NCBI RefSeq assembly: GCF_001939075.1
Contig: NZ_MPTA01000005.1
Span: 62,001 to 126,000, forward strand
Length of the DNA: 64,000 nucleotides
Origin: Paenisporosarcina indica
GTDB taxonomy: Bacteria > Bacillota > Bacilli > Bacillales_A > Planococcaceae
Direction: 5' to 3'
Both the position numbers and the translations under genes were made by a program. Each line of letters begins with the position of its first letter. Position 1 is the stretch's first letter. This document shows, in pieces, positions 8,492-16,521 of this stretch. The notes beneath the pieces are model-generated. The model had not been told where the DNA came from. It ran no database searches and was given only the letters and a program-made list of their open reading frames with translations.

Positions 8492-9141
8492 TGCCACGAT
8501 CACATGACAAAGAAAGAAGAGGGCTTGAAAAGCCGGTTCTTCTTTCTTTATCAGTTCTGATTTTGCTGACGGGTTTTTGGTTGTTTTCAAAAAACATCAG
8601 TAGTTTTGCTCAAGGATTTTTTGCTGGTGAAACAGTAGAGCCCGTAGCTATGTTTGAAGCACAAAATAGCCCTTCAGATCATGTGGAAAAACTTGAAGAT
8701 GAAACACCTCTTTATGCGGAAATACCCAAAATGGGCGAGACAATGGGCTCACTTTATATTCCAAAGCTTGAAGCTCAACTTCCCATTTATCATGGTACCG
8801 ATGAAGATGAGTTGGAAAAGGGTGTTGGGCATTTCAAGGAAAGTGTACTGCCCGGGGAAAAAGATAACTCTGTTCTTTCCGGTCATCGGGATACTGTGTT
8901 CCGTAATCTTGGAAAAGTAGGAGAGGGCGATGAACTGCAAGTTACCACTTCAGCTGGAACTTTTATATATAAAGTGAATAATGTGCGTATTGTTGATAAA
9001 GATGACTTGACTGTGATTGTGCCAAAACCACGTGCTGTTTTGACGGTCAGCACGTGTTATCCTTTTAACTTTATCGGAGCCGCTCCAAAGCGATATATAT
9101 TGGAAGCCTTTCTCGTTTCTTCTTATCTAGCTGAGAAATGA
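8491..9141 (+). CDS. class D sortase
   Basis: A 216-residue transpeptidase with a cytoplasmic basic N-terminus, one membrane anchor (about 15-33) and an extracellular sortase barrel. Catalytic residues are visible: His132 in LSGHRDTVF, Cys189 in LTVSTCYPF and Arg201 in PKRYIL. The GSLYIPKLEAQLPIYHG entry strand is typical of the family. Its start overlaps the stop of the LPATD-bearing surface protein gene, so that protein is the likely substrate. The terminator at 9163-9192 ends the two-gene operon. Confidence 0.85.
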   Translation: MPRSHDKERRGLEKPVLLSLSVLILLTGFWLFSKNISSFAQGFFAGETVEPVAMFEAQNSPSDHVEKLEDETPLYAEIPKMGETMGSLYIPKLEAQLPIYHGTDEDELEKGVGHFKESVLPGEKDNSVLSGHRDTVFRNLGKVGEGDELQVTTSAGTFIYKVNNVRIVDKDDLTVIVPKPRAVLTVSTCYPFNFIGAAPKRYILEAFLVSSYLAEK

Positions 9142-9162
9142 TTTTTCATACTGTTCTTCATG

Positions 9163-9192
9163 TAGCCATCTATTTTGTAAGATGGCTATTTT
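9163..9192 (+). terminator. rho-independent terminator of the sortase operon
   Basis: TAGCCATCT (9163-9171) pairs with AGATGGCTA (9180-9188), followed by TTTT. Confidence 0.75.
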
Positions 9193-9260
9193 CTATGTTC
9201 CACAAAAAAGTCGTCACTTCACAAGTTTTCACTCGCAAAGTAACGACTTTTCACACTCAA

Positions 9261-9626
9261 TTAATTTGGACTTGCTTGTATTTCTTTAAACTCTTCATCT
9301 GTAAAAGCACGCGATCTGGTTAAAAAGCGCTTGCCTTCTACACCTTCTAACGAAAACATCCCGCCACGACCATCGATGACGTCAATAATTAATTGTGTGT
9401 GTTTCCAATAATCGTATTGGCTTTTGTGCATATAGAAAGGGCTGTCGCCGATTGAACCGAGCAGCACATCTTGGTCACCTACAATCAAATCACCGTCTGG
9501 ATAGCACATAGGTGCAGACCCATCACAGCAACCTCCTGATTGGTGGAACATGACTGGACCATGCTTGCTTTTCAACAACTCGATCAGTTCCAGCGTTGCG
9601 TCCGTTGCGATGACACGCTCAATCAT
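9261..9626 (-). CDS. DUF779 protein associated with acetaldehyde dehydrogenase
   Basis: A 121-residue protein of the DUF779 family, which is typically found next to acetaldehyde dehydrogenase genes. The conserved HQSGGCCDGSAPMC segment carries three cysteines, suggesting metal or redox chemistry; DVLLGSIGDSPFYMHKSQYDYW and the GRGGMFSLEG segment follow. It starts 18 bp after the dehydrogenase stop with RBS AAAGGGG, so it is in the same transcript. Its biochemical role is not established as far as I know. Confidence 0.8.
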   Translation of the reverse strand: MIERVIATDATLELIELLKSKHGPVMFHQSGGCCDGSAPMCYPDGDLIVGDQDVLLGSIGDSPFYMHKSQYDYWKHTQLIIDVIDGRGGMFSLEGVEGKRFLTRSRAFTDEEFKEIQASPN

Positions 9627-9644
9627 TGGTCATTCCCCTTTCGA

Positions 9645-11165
9645 TCAAAAGAATCCTAATTTATCTTCACTGTAGCTGACAAGCAGGTTTTTCGTTTGTT
9701 GGTAGTGATTTAACATCATTAAGTGGTTTTCGCGTCCGATACCCGACATTTTGTATCCACCAAACGCAGCGTGTGCTGGGTAAGCATGGTAACAGTTTGT
9801 CCAAACACGTCCTGCTTGAATCGCACGGCCGAAACGGTATGCCGTGTTCATGTTACGAGACCAAACACCGGCTCCAAGTCCGTATAATGTATCGTTGGCA
9901 ATTTCAAGTGCTTCTTCTTGCGTTTTAAACGTTGTAACCGAGACAACTGGACCAAAAATCTCTTCTTGGAAAATACGCATTTTGTTATTTCCTTTGAAGA
10001 CAGTTGGTTTAACGTAGTAGCCACCAGCGAATTCGTCACCTAAGTTATTGCGCTCTCCGCCTGTTAAACATTCTGCCCCTTCTTGTTTCCCGATATCCAG
10101 GTAAGACAAGATTTTTTCCAATTGCTCATTCGAAGCTTGTGCACCCATCATGGTGTTTGGATCAAGTGGGTTGCCCGTTTTAATTGCTTCTACGCGAGCG
10201 ATTACTTTTTCCATGAACTTGTCGTAAATAGATTCTTGAACTAGCGCACGAGAAGGACATGTACAAACTTCCCCTTGGTTCAATGCGAATAGTACAAATC
10301 CTTCTACTGCTTTATCTAAGAATGCGTCGTCCTTATCCATCACATCTTCAAAGAAAATGTTAGGTGACTTGCCTCCTAATTCTAATGTAACTGGAATCAA
10401 GTTTTGAGAAGCATATTGCATAATCATTCGACCAGTAGTCGTTTCACCCGTAAAGGCAATTTTACCAATGCGTGGGTTCGATGCAAGTGGTTTTCCTGCT
10501 TCCAATCCAAAACCATTGACGATATTTAGTACGCCTGCAGGTAATAAATCGCCCACAAGTTCAGCAAATACTAGAATACTTGCTGGTGTTTGCTCAGCAG
10601 GTTTCAATACGACACAGTTACCCGCTGCAAGTGCTGGAGCAAGTTTCCACACTGCCATTAACAATGGGAAGTTCCAAGGAATGATTTGTCCTACAACCCC
10701 GATTGGCTCATGGAAATGATACGCTACTGTATCGTTATCAATTTGGCTTAAAGAACCTTCTTGAGCGCGAATAGCCCCTGCAAAATAACGGAAGTGGTCG
10801 ATTGCTAATGGTAAGTCAGCATTTAATGTTTCACGAACAGCTTTTCCGTTATCCCATGTTTCCGCAACTGCTAACATTTCTAAATTTTCTTCCATGCGAT
10901 CTGCGATCTTATTTAAAATGATTGCACGCTCTGCTACTGACGTTTTACCCCATGCATCTTTAGCAGCATGTGCAGCATCAAGTGCCAGTTCGATATCCTC
11001 TGAAGTTGAACGAGCAATTTGCGTGAAGCTTTTACCCGTTACTGGTGTTACATTATCAAAATATTCCCCTTTAACTGGAGCAGTCCATTGACCGTTAATA
11101 TAGTTATCATACTTCTCTTTAAAAGTTACTAGTGAACCTTCTGTGTTTGGAAATGCATATACCAT
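9645..11165 (-). CDS. NAD-dependent acetaldehyde/aldehyde dehydrogenase
   Basis: 506 residues from ATG 11165 ([10 protein letters not shown]), chosen because RBS AAAGGGAGG lies 10 bp upstream; an upstream in-frame extension has none. It has the full ALDH fold: the [20 protein letters not shown] cofactor strand, FTGETTTGR, the general base in LELGGKSPN, and the catalytic cysteine in [14 protein letters not shown], a signature of the ExaC/acetaldehyde dehydrogenase subgroup. It would oxidise acetaldehyde (from ethanol or ethanolamine) to acetate. The DUF779 gene follows. A cre-like site 36-49 bp upstream of the start suggests CcpA-mediated glucose repression. Confidence 0.85.
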   Translation of the reverse strand: MVYAFPNTEGSLVTFKEKYDNYINGQWTAPVKGEYFDNVTPVTGKSFTQIARSTSEDIELALDAAHAAKDAWGKTSVAERAIILNKIADRMEENLEMLAVAETWDNGKAVRETLNADLPLAIDHFRYFAGAIRAQEGSLSQIDNDTVAYHFHEPIGVVGQIIPWNFPLLMAVWKLAPALAAGNCVVLKPAEQTPASILVFAELVGDLLPAGVLNIVNGFGLEAGKPLASNPRIGKIAFTGETTTGRMIMQYASQNLIPVTLELGGKSPNIFFEDVMDKDDAFLDKAVEGFVLFALNQGEVCTCPSRALVQESIYDKFMEKVIARVEAIKTGNPLDPNTMMGAQASNEQLEKILSYLDIGKQEGAECLTGGERNNLGDEFAGGYYVKPTVFKGNNKMRIFQEEIFGPVVSVTTFKTQEEALEIANDTLYGLGAGVWSRNMNTAYRFGRAIQAGRVWTNCYHAYPAHAAFGGYKMSGIGRENHLMMLNHYQQTKNLLVSYSEDKLGFF

Positions 11166-11200
11166 TTTAATATTCCTCCCTTTCGTTCTCAAATCTCTTA

Positions 11201-11214
11201 TGTATACGCTTTCA
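11201..11214 (-). promoter_or_regulatory. cre site (CcpA operator) of the aldehyde dehydrogenase
   Basis: Minus-strand TGAAAGCGTATACA matches the cre consensus TGWAARCGYTWWCW at all but one position. It lies between the probable promoter region and the RBS, where CcpA would act as a roadblock. Confidence 0.6.
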
Positions 11215-11323
11215 ATCTATTGAATAGAAGTAGGTTAGACAAACAAATATCCTACTCTCTTATACTGTCAGATAACATTGAATTTTTCAACTTATATGTT
11301 TACTAATATTTTAGTAGTTTCCA

Positions 11324-11359
11324 AAAAAGGATTGTAGCGAAACTTCTCGCCACAATCCT
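11324..11359 (-). terminator. terminator of the cytochrome oxidase operon
   Basis: On the minus strand GGATTGTGGCGA (11359-11348) pairs with TCGCTACAATCC (11341-11330) with one mismatch, followed by six T (11329-11324). It lies about 115 bp beyond the last small gene of the ba3 oxidase operon. Confidence 0.8.
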
Positions 11360-11366
11360 AATATGT

Positions 11367-11440
11367 TTTCAGACGTACTACTCGATTTTTCCACCGTCCG
11401 GTCTATTTTTTCAGACGTGACTACGCTTTTTTCAGACGTC
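11367..11440. repeat. 21-bp-period T-rich repeat array, core TTTTCAGACGT, x4
   Basis: TTTTCAGACGT occurs at 11367, 11409 and 11430, and a degenerate copy, TTTTCCACCGT, at 11388. All starts are exactly 21 bp apart and the intervening bases differ. The array lies in the presumed 3' untranslated region of the oxidase operon, just before its terminator, and upstream of the aldehyde dehydrogenase gene. Confidence 0.8.
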
Positions 11441-11473
11441 AACTCCAATAAGTACGACTGAGCGTACGCTCAC

Positions 11474-11560
11474 CTACTCATCTTCAACTGTATTAATTTC
11501 AACTAGCATCCCAGTTACCAATGTGATGACGACGATGAATGATAACAACATTAATACCAT
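11474..11560 (-). CDS. 28-residue single-pass membrane protein of the ba3 oxidase operon
   Basis: ATG 11560, with RBS GGAG/GAGG, starts 12 bp after the stop of oxidase subunit I. It encodes one hydrophobic segment (about residues 2-20) and a short acidic tail (EINTVEDE). Its size, position and membrane pattern suggest a tiny accessory subunit of the oxidase, like the small helices found with other terminal oxidases, but no family could be named. There is no homology evidence without a search. Confidence 0.5.
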   Translation of the reverse strand: MVLMLLSFIVVITLVTGMLVEINTVEDE

Positions 11561-11572
11561 TTTCCTCAACTC

Positions 11573-13225
11573 CTACCAAGTTCTAAATCCTTCTGATCCA
11601 GGAGGTGCGTGGTGAATCATTCCACTCAATGGAATCGCATAGGCAATGATGATGAGTACGAATGCAATACCAATCCAAATCCACCAGTTTTCAAGCCATT
11701 TCGGTGTGTTTTCCTTGTCGCTTTCAGCCATTGGAAACTCTACAAAATCTTCTTCACGTACTGCTTTTGGTGAAATAAACATCGACATAACGACAATATA
11801 AATTAAAATCATCGCAGATAAGAAAAGAATACTTCCACCGATTGCCATCGTTACATGATTTGTTAAGATGCCGTCAAACCATTCCAGTGCAGACGGATGA
11901 TTATTATATCCTGAATATGCTGTACGTCTTGGTGCACCGAGAAGACCTAAAATATGCTGAGATGTCGACATTAATAACATCCCGATTGCCCATGTAATAA
12001 CTTGAATGAACCCAAGTTTTTGCATGGATTTTGTGAATTTACGACCAGTCAGATACGGGATCATCCAGAAGGTTAAACCCATAAATGTCATCGCTACAGG
12101 TGTTCCTACTGTGATGTGGAAATGTCCGACAATCCATAATGTATTGTGAACAACTTCATTCAGTTGGAAACTTGCATTGATGATTCCACCAGCCCCACCA
12201 GGAATGAAGAACGCCATCGCGATAAAAATCGAAGTAAAACGAACGTCTTTCCACGGAAGTTTTGTGAACCAACCAAATAGCCCTTTGCCACCTTTTTTAC
12301 GTCCCGCAATTTCAAAAGTAGCAAACATAGAGAACGCGGTCATTAACGATGGGATTATGACCATAAATGTTAAACAGACTTGCAAGAATTTCCAGAAGTT
12401 CGAGATTCCTGGCTCTGTCAATTGGTGATGGAAGCCAACCGGAATCGAAAAGAGAATAAATAAGACAAACGATAAACGTGCTAACGAATCACTAAATACT
12501 TTTGCACCAAGCAATTTCGGAACTACTACATACCATGCCATGTATGCCGGCAATAACCAGAAATACACAAGGGGATGACCAAAATACCAGAACAATGAGC
12601 GACTTAACTCAACATTGATGGTATCGACCATTCCAAATGCCCATGGGATGTACTGGAATAAAACGGTCGCCACTACCCCTAGACCTGCTATGATCCATAA
12701 TGCAATCGTAGTGATTGTCATAAAAGCAAATAATGGACTTAATTGACCTTTGTTTTTCTTTTTCCAAACAATATAATGACCGACTAATGCAAAACTGGTA
12801 ATCCAAGTTCCCACTACATATAGTGCCAATGCTACGTAATACCAACCACTAGCTTTTAACGGTGCATAGAACGTATAAAGAACTGAAGCTTCACCAGACA
12901 CAATCATGATTGTGGCCAAAACAGTTCCTGCGGTTGTAACAGCAAAACCGATCCATGAAAAGAGACGAACTTTCGGACCAAAACTACCTATACTTTTACT
13001 CATACCCGTAATAAAAAATGCGAAAATGAAAAATGCTGTATAAATAAGGGCTAATAAAACTCCATGTGCCGTTAATATTTGATAATAATCCAACCAACTC
13101 GGTAATTGGAGTGCATCGTTTCGGATGAATACTTGCAGTAATCCACATAATGTCCCAATTAAAAATGCAATATAGGCTACCCCAATATTCCATAAAGCTA
13201 ACTTACGATCTTGTGCTGCAATCAT
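11573..13225 (-). CDS. cbaA: ba3-type cytochrome c oxidase subunit I
   Basis: 550 residues from ATG 13225 (MIAAQDRK), chosen over an upstream TTG because GAGGTG lies about 9 bp before it. It is a multi-spanning haem-copper oxidase core. It shows the haem-ligand His in QILTAHGVLLALIY, the CuB and tyrosine region in GHPLVYFWLLPAY, the CuB histidine pair in VGFHHQLTEPG, and the late HFHITVGTPVA haem pair. The sequence matches the short B-family (ba3/b(o/a)3) enzymes of Bacillales, not the caa3 type. It reduces oxygen to water with proton pumping. The operon is CoxIIa-like, subunit II, subunit I, 28-aa protein. The symbol follows Bacillus cba usage and is provisional. Confidence 0.85.
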   Translation of the reverse strand: MIAAQDRKLALWNIGVAYIAFLIGTLCGLLQVFIRNDALQLPSWLDYYQILTAHGVLLALIYTAFFIFAFFITGMSKSIGSFGPKVRLFSWIGFAVTTAGTVLATIMIVSGEASVLYTFYAPLKASGWYYVALALYVVGTWITSFALVGHYIVWKKKNKGQLSPLFAFMTITTIALWIIAGLGVVATVLFQYIPWAFGMVDTINVELSRSLFWYFGHPLVYFWLLPAYMAWYVVVPKLLGAKVFSDSLARLSFVLFILFSIPVGFHHQLTEPGISNFWKFLQVCLTFMVIIPSLMTAFSMFATFEIAGRKKGGKGLFGWFTKLPWKDVRFTSIFIAMAFFIPGGAGGIINASFQLNEVVHNTLWIVGHFHITVGTPVAMTFMGLTFWMIPYLTGRKFTKSMQKLGFIQVITWAIGMLLMSTSQHILGLLGAPRRTAYSGYNNHPSALEWFDGILTNHVTMAIGGSILFLSAMILIYIVVMSMFISPKAVREEDFVEFPMAESDKENTPKWLENWWIWIGIAFVLIIIAYAIPLSGMIHHAPPGSEGFRTW

Positions 13226-13226
13226 G

Positions 13227-13694
13227 TTAATACACCTCAATTTCTGTAAACATCATGTGATGGCCAGCTCCGCAGTATTCATTACAAAGAATTAAATACT
13301 TGCCAGGCTTATCGAACGTATATGACTTTGTGGTAATTCGGCCAGGAACGACCATCATATTGACTTTTGTGTTATCAATCGTAAAACTATGAACAACATC
13401 TGTACTTGTTAGTTTAAAAATGATTTCTTTTCCAGCCGGAACTTTAAGTTCTGGCGCTGTGTATCCAAAAGCCAAAGCTACTATAGCGACTTGGTACGTG
13501 TCATCATCAAGCTGTGTCACACCTGGTTTATCAAATGGTGCGGTTTCATTCACTTTTTTCGGATCAATCGTCGTCATACCGCCCGCAGGTGTATGGTCTT
13601 GAGAAAATGCGCTGACTCCGACAATACTTAAAAATAAGACGAGGGAGGCCATACCAAATGTTAGCCAAATCTTTTCGTATTTATGAAAATGCAT
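13227..13694 (-). CDS. cbaB: ba3-type cytochrome c oxidase subunit II (CuA)
   Basis: 155 residues with one N-terminal membrane anchor (about 12-32) and an extracytoplasmic cupredoxin domain. The CuA site CNEYCGAGHHMM shows the CxxxCxxxHxxM pattern, with the earlier histidine ligand in DVVHSFTIDN. It accepts electrons from cytochrome c and passes them to subunit I. It lacks the fused cytochrome c domain of caa3 oxidases. RBS AAAAGGAG precedes ATG 13694. The stop at 13227 is one base from the subunit I start. Confidence 0.85.
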   Translation of the reverse strand: MHFHKYEKIWLTFGMASLVLFLSIVGVSAFSQDHTPAGGMTTIDPKKVNETAPFDKPGVTQLDDDTYQVAIVALAFGYTAPELKVPAGKEIIFKLTSTDVVHSFTIDNTKVNMMVVPGRITTKSYTFDKPGKYLILCNEYCGAGHHMMFTEIEVY

Positions 13695-13750
13695 TCTAAT
13701 CTACTCCTTTTTTGTCCTGCTCCGAAGAGTGTGTTTCTTCGCTTATCTAT

Positions 13751-13873
13751 TTATCTAGCTACGTACATGCCATAAACGGCAAACCACATGGCAATAATAA
13801 TGATTCCAATTATAAAAACACTGACTAATGTTCCTTTTAAATTCACTTCTGTCGATTGTTTTTTTTGACTCAA
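13751..13873 (-). CDS. CoxIIa-like small oxidase subunit (40 aa)
   Basis: TTG 13873 is preceded by RBS GAGGTGAG. The 40-residue product has a polar N-terminus (SQKKQSTEVNLKGTL) and one membrane helix ending in WFAVYGMYVAR. The length, the lysine-rich lead and the WFxxYxxYxxR end match the subunit IIa family of ba3 oxidases, which supplies a helix missing from the shortened subunit II. It is the first gene of the operon, directly behind the Fnr-type promoter. Confidence 0.75.
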   Translation of the reverse strand: MSQKKQSTEVNLKGTLVSVFIIGIIIIAMWFAVYGMYVAR

Positions 13874-13908
13874 TTTCTCTCACCTCTTATGTTCTTAATA
13901 CTATGTAC

Positions 13909-13951
13909 AGCATAATCCTTTAGTAATTCATCCACTGTGATATAAGTCACA
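13909..13951 (-). promoter_or_regulatory. Fnr-activated promoter of the ba3 oxidase operon
   Basis: TGTGATATAAGTCACA (13936-13951) is a perfect palindrome with the Fnr/Crp core TGTGA-N6-TCACA. On the minus strand TATGCT (13914-13909) fits a -10 element. A start about 7 bp further, near 13902, would put the palindrome centre at -41.5, the classic position for class II activation. fnr is encoded just upstream. Confidence 0.7.
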
Positions 13952-14042
13952 AATGAGTTGTTATTTACTATGAATGTCGTTAGTTTGTCATAATTGAAGG
14001 TGTTTAGAGAGTGTGGGATATATACCAGCTGAGCAGAAGACG

Positions 14043-14137
14043 TTTAATCGGCACGTTATGCGTTATAATCGGCATCGACGGGACTTTATTCGGCATCAAA
14101 TGAATTTTAATCGGCATAAACAGAGATTTAATCGGTT
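14043..14137. repeat. 21-bp-period T-rich repeat array, core TTTAATCGGCA, x5
   Basis: Cores start at 14043, 14064, 14085, 14106 and 14127, exactly 21 bp apart: TTTAATCGGCA, TATAATCGGCA, TTTATTCGGCA, TTTAATCGGCA and TTTAATCGG. The rest of each unit differs. Because 21 is divisible by three, the array leaves open frames that encode FNRH-type repeats, which I regard as an artefact. It lies between fnr and the oxidase promoter. Confidence 0.85.
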
Positions 14138-14192
14138 TCACCCATTTTTCCCCAACAAAAAAAGCGATCTACCAGTTAGGCAAATCACTTCG

Positions 14193-14888
14193 TTAATCTA
14201 TTCTACAAAAAGCTATTGGGCAGTTCTCACAATTGATTTCGTCTTTCATATATTGGAGGTCTTGAATGAGGATCTTTCCATTCACCATCGTTATTTTGTT
14301 TTGTTTTTTCAAGTCGCTTAACAATCTATTCACTACTTCACGAGTCATGCCACAAAAATTTGCGAGGTCTTGATTGGTGAGTGTCAAATCAATAAGAACT
14401 CCATGTTCTTCTCGTTTCCCATAGCTATTTGTCATGCGTATCAAAGTCGAATAAAGAGCCCCTTTTTTCCCATGGAGCATGAGATCACGGAATTTCGTCT
14501 GCGTTTTTTGATGGTTGATTCCCATCCACTTCATGAATGCCATGGCAAGATTAGCATCGTTACTGAGAGCTTCTTCAAGATCATCAATTTTGATTTTCAT
14601 GCAGATTGTGTCTTCAATGACTTTGGCATCCAACATATATTTTGCAGCTTCGGAAAAGAGGGTGAATTCACCCACAAACTGATTTGGACCACATAATCTT
14701 AATGTTAATTCACGACCATTAGGTGTTACTTTCCCAATTTGAACCTTGCCAGAACGAATTAAGTAAATGCCTTTGATGGAATCGCCTTCTCTAAACAAGT
14801 AGGTGCCTTTGTTAAATTCTTTGATGGTGTGCGGAATGGAGAGTAATTCTTTCAATTCAGTAGATGAATCGACCATCTCTTCATTCAA
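14193..14888 (-). CDS. fnr: Fnr-type oxygen-responsive transcription regulator
   Basis: A Crp/Fnr family regulator of 231 residues from TTG 14888, chosen because AAGGTGGG lies 6 bp upstream. ATG 14876 is an alternative, and a longer upstream frame has no RBS. It has a cyclic-nucleotide-type beta barrel (KGTYLFREGDSIKGIYLIRSG), a dimer helix, a winged helix-turn-helix (TNQDLANFCGMTREVVNRLL) and a C-terminal CENCPIAFC. That C-x2-C-x4-C arrangement at the C-terminus is the 4Fe-4S site of Bacillus Fnr, unlike the N-terminal cluster of enterobacterial FNR. It should activate TGTGA-N6-TCACA sites at low oxygen. A perfect site lies at the oxidase operon next door. Confidence 0.85.
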   Translation of the reverse strand: MNEEMVDSSTELKELLSIPHTIKEFNKGTYLFREGDSIKGIYLIRSGKVQIGKVTPNGRELTLRLCGPNQFVGEFTLFSEAAKYMLDAKVIEDTICMKIKIDDLEEALSNDANLAMAFMKWMGINHQKTQTKFRDLMLHGKKGALYSTLIRMTNSYGKREEHGVLIDLTLTNQDLANFCGMTREVVNRLLSDLKKQNKITMVNGKILIQDLQYMKDEINCENCPIAFCRID

Positions 14889-15045
14889 ATTAAGCCCACC
14901 TTTCCTTAATTTCTCATTGTCTAAAGGGTACCATAGTCCTTTTATAATGAATAGCGGAAACCACAAAACATTCAGTCTTCCTTCTATTAATAGGATGCCT
15001 TTGAAATGCGTTATAATAAAAGTATTAAATAAAGTAGGTGATCTT

Positions 15046-15750
15046 ATGCGTATAAATAAATTTCTAAGTGAAGCTGGTATCGTCTCAAGACGCGGTGCTG
15101 ATAAATGGATAGAAGATGGACGAATTACGATTAACGGCGTGAAAGCGGAACTTGGCAGTAAAGTGGAGCCTGGGGATGATGTTCAAGCAGATGGAAAACC
15201 GGTTAAACACGAGGATCCTTATGTGTACATTGCACTGAATAAACCCATAGGCATTACAAGTACGACGGAACGTCATATTAAAGGCAATATCGTGGATTTC
15301 GTCAATCATCCTCTCCGTATTTTCCATATCGGACGACTGGATAAAGATTCACACGGATTAATATTATTAACAAACGACGGGGATATCGTAAATGAGATTC
15401 TGCGTGCAGAAAATGAGCATGAAAAGGATTATATCGTTAAAGTAGATCAACCGATTACACAAGAGTTTGTTAAACAAATGGCTTCAGGTGTGGAAATTTT
15501 AAATACGAAGACTTTGCCATGTAAAGTGGAGAAACTTTCGTCTAATACCTTTAAGATCACTTTAACTCAAGGTTTAAACCGTCAAATTCGACGGATGTGC
15601 TCCGCACTCGATTATGAAGTAAAAGCTTTGCAACGTATTCGGATTATGAATATTCGCGTCGATGGGTTACCTGTCGGGCAGTGGCGTGATTTAACATCAG
15701 ATGAGTTAGAAGAACTTTTTAAGACGCTTAACTATACGCCAAAAAGGTAA
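15046..15750 (+). CDS. rluF: pseudouridine synthase RluF family
   Basis: 234 residues from ATG 15046 (RBS AGTAGGTG). An N-terminal S4 RNA-binding domain (MRINKFLSEAGIVSRRGADK) is followed by an RsuA-type catalytic domain. The catalytic Asp lies in IGRLDKDSHGLILLTNDGD, and LTQGLNRQIRRMCSALDYEV is the other hallmark. Segments such as NIVDFVNH, ILRAENEHEKDYIVKV and GQWRDLTSDELEELF agree with RluF, which modifies U2604 of 23S rRNA and in Escherichia coli also a tRNA. It lacks the long basic C-terminal tail of the E. coli protein. TATAAT at 15012-15017 may be its -10. Confidence 0.8.
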   Translation: MRINKFLSEAGIVSRRGADKWIEDGRITINGVKAELGSKVEPGDDVQADGKPVKHEDPYVYIALNKPIGITSTTERHIKGNIVDFVNHPLRIFHIGRLDKDSHGLILLTNDGDIVNEILRAENEHEKDYIVKVDQPITQEFVKQMASGVEILNTKTLPCKVEKLSSNTFKITLTQGLNRQIRRMCSALDYEVKALQRIRIMNIRVDGLPVGQWRDLTSDELEELFKTLNYTPKR

Positions 15751-15773
15751 TAGAGTATTAGGAGGCGATATTT

Positions 15774-16493
15774 ATGCTGTCTATAACTCAGACCGAGAAT
15801 TTAACAGGTGCAAAAATAAGTGGTGACTATTGGGATTTAGATGAAATTAATCAATCATTTTATGCTGTCGTTGGTGATGAAAACAAGTATTATGACTGGG
15901 AAGGTTCCAGGCAACGTGTCTTAGGTATTTCTAATGAGATTCGTCAGGCAATACAAGGTGAACGAGGTGTTAATTTTGTGAGCAATGGCTTGACGAAAGA
16001 ATCGATGAAGCATAACGATATCGTTACCTCCGGGAAAAATATTTATTACTCGGTCGAGGTGTTATGGCCGGAACTCATTTTCACATCAATTGCATTGAAC
16101 GACTTCGCGAGATTGTATGCGAAGGAACACACCCACCCATTATTAGATGTCCATATTGCAACGGTTCGTAAGTTTCAATCTGCTGTAGGTGAAGCTTTGC
16201 AAACGATTTTAACGAAGAGTGAGCATACACAATTCATGATACTACTTAGCCGAAGTGAAACGAACGTACAGGAATATGCAATCCAATTTGTCGATATGCT
16301 CAACTTGCATTATATCAACTCAACAAAAGAACAACGGCAAAAAAACTTGGGGTCAATTGCGTTGAAGTTGGCTGTTCAAGACAAGGAATATGAAGCTTTT
16401 CGAAACCAGGTAATCCTTTCCGCCAACAAAACAAAAAGTGATATTCATGATATGTCAATCACCCAAAAATATCCTGTAGAAATTGAATGGTAA
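15774..16493 (+). CDS. hypothetical protein, DUF6904-like
   Basis: A 239-residue soluble protein. The opening LSITQTENLTGAKISGDYWDL and the DWEGSRQRVLGISNEIRQA..GERG segment resemble proteins of a Firmicutes family I recall as DUF6904, known only as conserved hypothetical proteins. RBS AGGAGG lies 8 bp before ATG 15774. It follows rluF by 23 bp in the same direction and may be co-transcribed. No catalytic motif stands out. The family name is from memory and would need a profile search. Confidence 0.6.
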   Translation: MLSITQTENLTGAKISGDYWDLDEINQSFYAVVGDENKYYDWEGSRQRVLGISNEIRQAIQGERGVNFVSNGLTKESMKHNDIVTSGKNIYYSVEVLWPELIFTSIALNDFARLYAKEHTHPLLDVHIATVRKFQSAVGEALQTILTKSEHTQFMILLSRSETNVQEYAIQFVDMLNLHYINSTKEQRQKNLGSIALKLAVQDKEYEAFRNQVILSANKTKSDIHDMSITQKYPVEIEW

Positions 16494-16521
16494 GCGACAT
16501 ATGTTCAGTCTTATAAAATGA

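Noticed and set aside
9226-9254. Two TTTTCAC units as a fourth phased array
   Set aside because: Only two copies, 22 bp apart, and they lie in a GTCGTCACTT/AAGTAACGAC inverted context.
9138-9323. 61-aa plus-strand ORF after the sortase
   Set aside because: Runs through a terminator and into the antisense of the DUF779 gene.
14043-14137. CRISPR array
   Set aside because: Repeats are only about 11 bp, the period is 21 bp and no cas genes are present.
14013-14321. 102-aa plus-strand ORF with FNRH repeats
   Set aside because: It is the translation of the 21-bp phased array plus the antisense of the fnr end; no RBS, and the repeat comes from spacing divisible by three.
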